DNA from: PHBD01 sp964578535
GTDB taxonomy: Bacteria > Desulfobacterota > Syntrophia > Syntrophales > PHBD01
Direction of reading: 5' to 3'
DNA: 64,000 nucleotides
Assembly (NCBI GenBank): GCA_964578535.1
Contig: CAZODI010000001.1
Location: 124,001-188,000, forward strand
Each line of letters begins with the position of its first letter. The stretch's first letter is position 1. Below, in pieces: positions 62,560 through 64,000 of this stretch. The position numbers and the translations under genes are program-made. Under the pieces are notes generated by a model, which was not told the origin of the DNA, did no database searches, and was given only the letters and a program-made list of their open reading frames with translations.

Positions 62560-64000
62560 ATGAATGAAGAAGATTTTCCGAAAGTACCGTTTATCATGGA
62601 GGGCATCTCTTCGAGATTTATTCGGGAAAACCGCATCATCCCCGTGGATTTCAGAAACAATGTGCTCCATGTTGTCATGGAGAGCCCAAGTAATATGACG
62701 GTCATGAATGCGCTCCGAATGGCTGTGACTTCGGACATTGTCGTTTATGAAGGGAATGGCGGGGCAATCGATGATTATCTGGCGCAGTATTATGGAAACG
62801 GAACCAATGATATTAATACGATCATCGAAGATATCGATGAGGAGGGCTTTCAGGTTGTCAGTGATGAAGAAGATGTCGGGCACCTGAAAGACCTTGCCTC
62901 TGAAGCCCCGATTATTAAACTCGTGAACTTATTGCTCTCGAGAGCCATTGAAAACAGAGCCAGCGATATTCATATCGAACCGTTTGGAGATGAACTGAAA
63001 ATCAGATTCCGTATCGACGGTGTACTGCATAACATCGAATCGGTTCCGGCAAAGCTTCAGCCCGCAATCGTGTCCAGGATAAAGATCCTGGCAAAGCTGA
63101 ATATTGCAGAGAGGAGGCTACCGCAGGATGGGCGTATAAAGTTGAGAATTCTGGACAGGGATATTGACTTTCGCGTGTCCAGCATACCTGTGCTTTATGG
63201 AGAAAGCATCGTTATGAGAATTCTCGACCGTGAAAGCATTGTGATCAATCTCGACGATCTTGGATTTGGAACACATACAATTGAAACATTCAATAAACTG
63301 ATCACCAAGCCAAACGGTATCATCCTTGTTACGGGGCCGACGGGAAGTGGAAAGACGACGACACTGTATGGAGCACTGAATAAAATTAATTCACCAGACA
63401 AGAAAATTATTACAGTCGAAGATCCGGTCGAATATCAACTGAAAGGGATCAATCAGATTCAAGTAAAACCGCAGATTGGACTAAATTTCCCGAATATTCT
63501 TCGGCATATCGTCAGGCAGGACCCGGACATAATCATGATCGGCGAAGTGCGTGATCTGGAAACGGCAGAAATAGCTATTCAATCAGCCCTTACAGGGCAC
63601 CTGGTTTTCTCGACTCTGCACACAAATGATGCGCCAAGCGCCATAACCAGGCTGGTCGATATCGGGGTGGAGAATTATTTGCTGGCATCAACAATCAGAG
63701 GCATTCTGGCGCAACGGCTTGTTCGAGTAATTTGCCCGTGTTGCAAAGAGAAAAGCGTTGAAGCGACCGGTATGAATCCCGATCTGGGGATTGAGATTCC
63801 AAGGGAACAGTATGCGGGGAAAGGGTGCGATAAATGTGCACATACGGGATATTTCGGTCGGACGGGGATATTTGAACTGCTGTATGTGGATGATGAGGTG
63901 CGGCATTCGATAACAAGAAATCTTGAGCTCAATCGACTTCGCAAGATTGCTCAAGAAAACGGCATGAAAACACTGCTTCAGGATGGTGCAGAGAAGGTCA
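62560..64000 (+). CDS. gspE: Type II secretion ATPase GspE (partial, runs off the window)
   Basis: The frame is open from ATG 62560 to the window edge (480 codons). N-terminal residues 1-100 resemble the GspE N-domain (FIRENRIIPVDFRNNVLHVV). The ATPase core has EAPIIKLVNLLLSRAIENRA and SDIHIEP. Walker A is GPTGSGKTTTLYG near residue 259, the Asp box is EDPVEYQ, Walker B is IIMIGEVRDLETAEIA and the His box is FSTLHTNDAPSAI. A four-Cys zinc module follows (CPCCKEK and GCDKCAHTGYFGRTG). It powers pseudopilus assembly at the inner membrane. PilB is the main alternative; the GspG and GspD neighbours favour GspE. ATG 62554 is an alternative start. Confidence 0.92.
   Translation, partial: MNEEDFPKVPFIMEGISSRFIRENRIIPVDFRNNVLHVVMESPSNMTVMNALRMAVTSDIVVYEGNGGAIDDYLAQYYGNGTNDINTIIEDIDEEGFQVVSDEEDVGHLKDLASEAPIIKLVNLLLSRAIENRASDIHIEPFGDELKIRFRIDGVLHNIESVPAKLQPAIVSRIKILAKLNIAERRLPQDGRIKLRILDRDIDFRVSSIPVLYGESIVMRILDRESIVINLDDLGFGTHTIETFNKLITKPNGIILVTGPTGSGKTTTLYGALNKINSPDKKIITVEDPVEYQLKGINQIQVKPQIGLNFPNILRHIVRQDPDIIMIGEVRDLETAEIAIQSALTGHLVFSTLHTNDAPSAITRLVDIGVENYLLASTIRGILAQRLVRVICPCCKEKSVEATGMNPDLGIEIPREQYAGKGCDKCAHTGYFGRTGIFELLYVDDEVRHSITRNLELNRLRKIAQENGMKTLLQDGAEKV

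Overview
The window looks like a chromosomal segment of a strictly anaerobic deltaproteobacterium (Desulfobacterota), most likely of the Syntrophales. The pointers are inferences from gene content: a 629-residue Re-type citrate synthase with an extra C-terminal domain, the architecture known from Syntrophus; a thiol:fumarate reductase-like TfrA/TfrB pair; selenocysteine tRNA beside molybdopterin genes; a mannose-family PTS remnant; and type II secretion and PilS/PilR-like genes. No rRNA and no CRISPR array were seen.

Layout. 1-2.6 kb is AT-richer and decayed: a partial HD-domain gene, a CsgG-like gene broken by an in-frame amber codon, a RidA-like lipoprotein, and a frameshifted tyrosine-integrase fragment ending 7 bp from the 3' end of selC (tRNA-Sec), the usual signature of an element integrated at this tRNA. 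2.7-47 kb is GC-rich core chromosome: moeA, a metallo-hydrolase, adk, a UvrD-type helicase, the hisS-aspS-citrate synthase operon, comEC, pilS-pilR, an FGGY kinase, HIT and LapA proteins, a PAS-GGDEF-HD protein, an SGNH esterase, mog and an EF-G paralogue, ferritin, phosphomannomutase, PTS IIA-IIB-IIC, rimI, pyrK-pyrD, HD-GYP and HEAT-repeat proteins, and the tfrB-tfrA-YkgJ operon. Several gene ends carry a shared palindromic element (core GGGGGCGGATTT/AAATCCGCCCCC). The 30.0-30.6 kb gap holds two such palindromes flanking two MITE-like inverted-repeat elements.

47.4-64 kb is a surface and secretion region of lower and patchier GC. It begins with a structured mRNA leader and a 2162-residue exported Rhs protein. 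That protein carries a papain-like domain whose catalytic Cys is Gly, a carboxypeptidase-regulatory-like domain, a transglutaminase-like domain with Asp at the expected Cys, YD repeats, an Rhs core and a C-terminal Ntox37-like toxin tip. A small AT-rich candidate immunity gene follows at once. Next is a 1222-residue exported protein of 13 cysteine-paired chitobiase-C-terminal-type repeats, with a perfect 539-bp internal duplication. Type II secretion genes gspG, gspD, a LuxR-type regulator and gspE (cut by the window end) run on the same strand. The most interesting candidate system is this exported Rhs toxin/immunity locus beside repeat-rich surface protein and T2SS genes; a functional link is inferred from position only.
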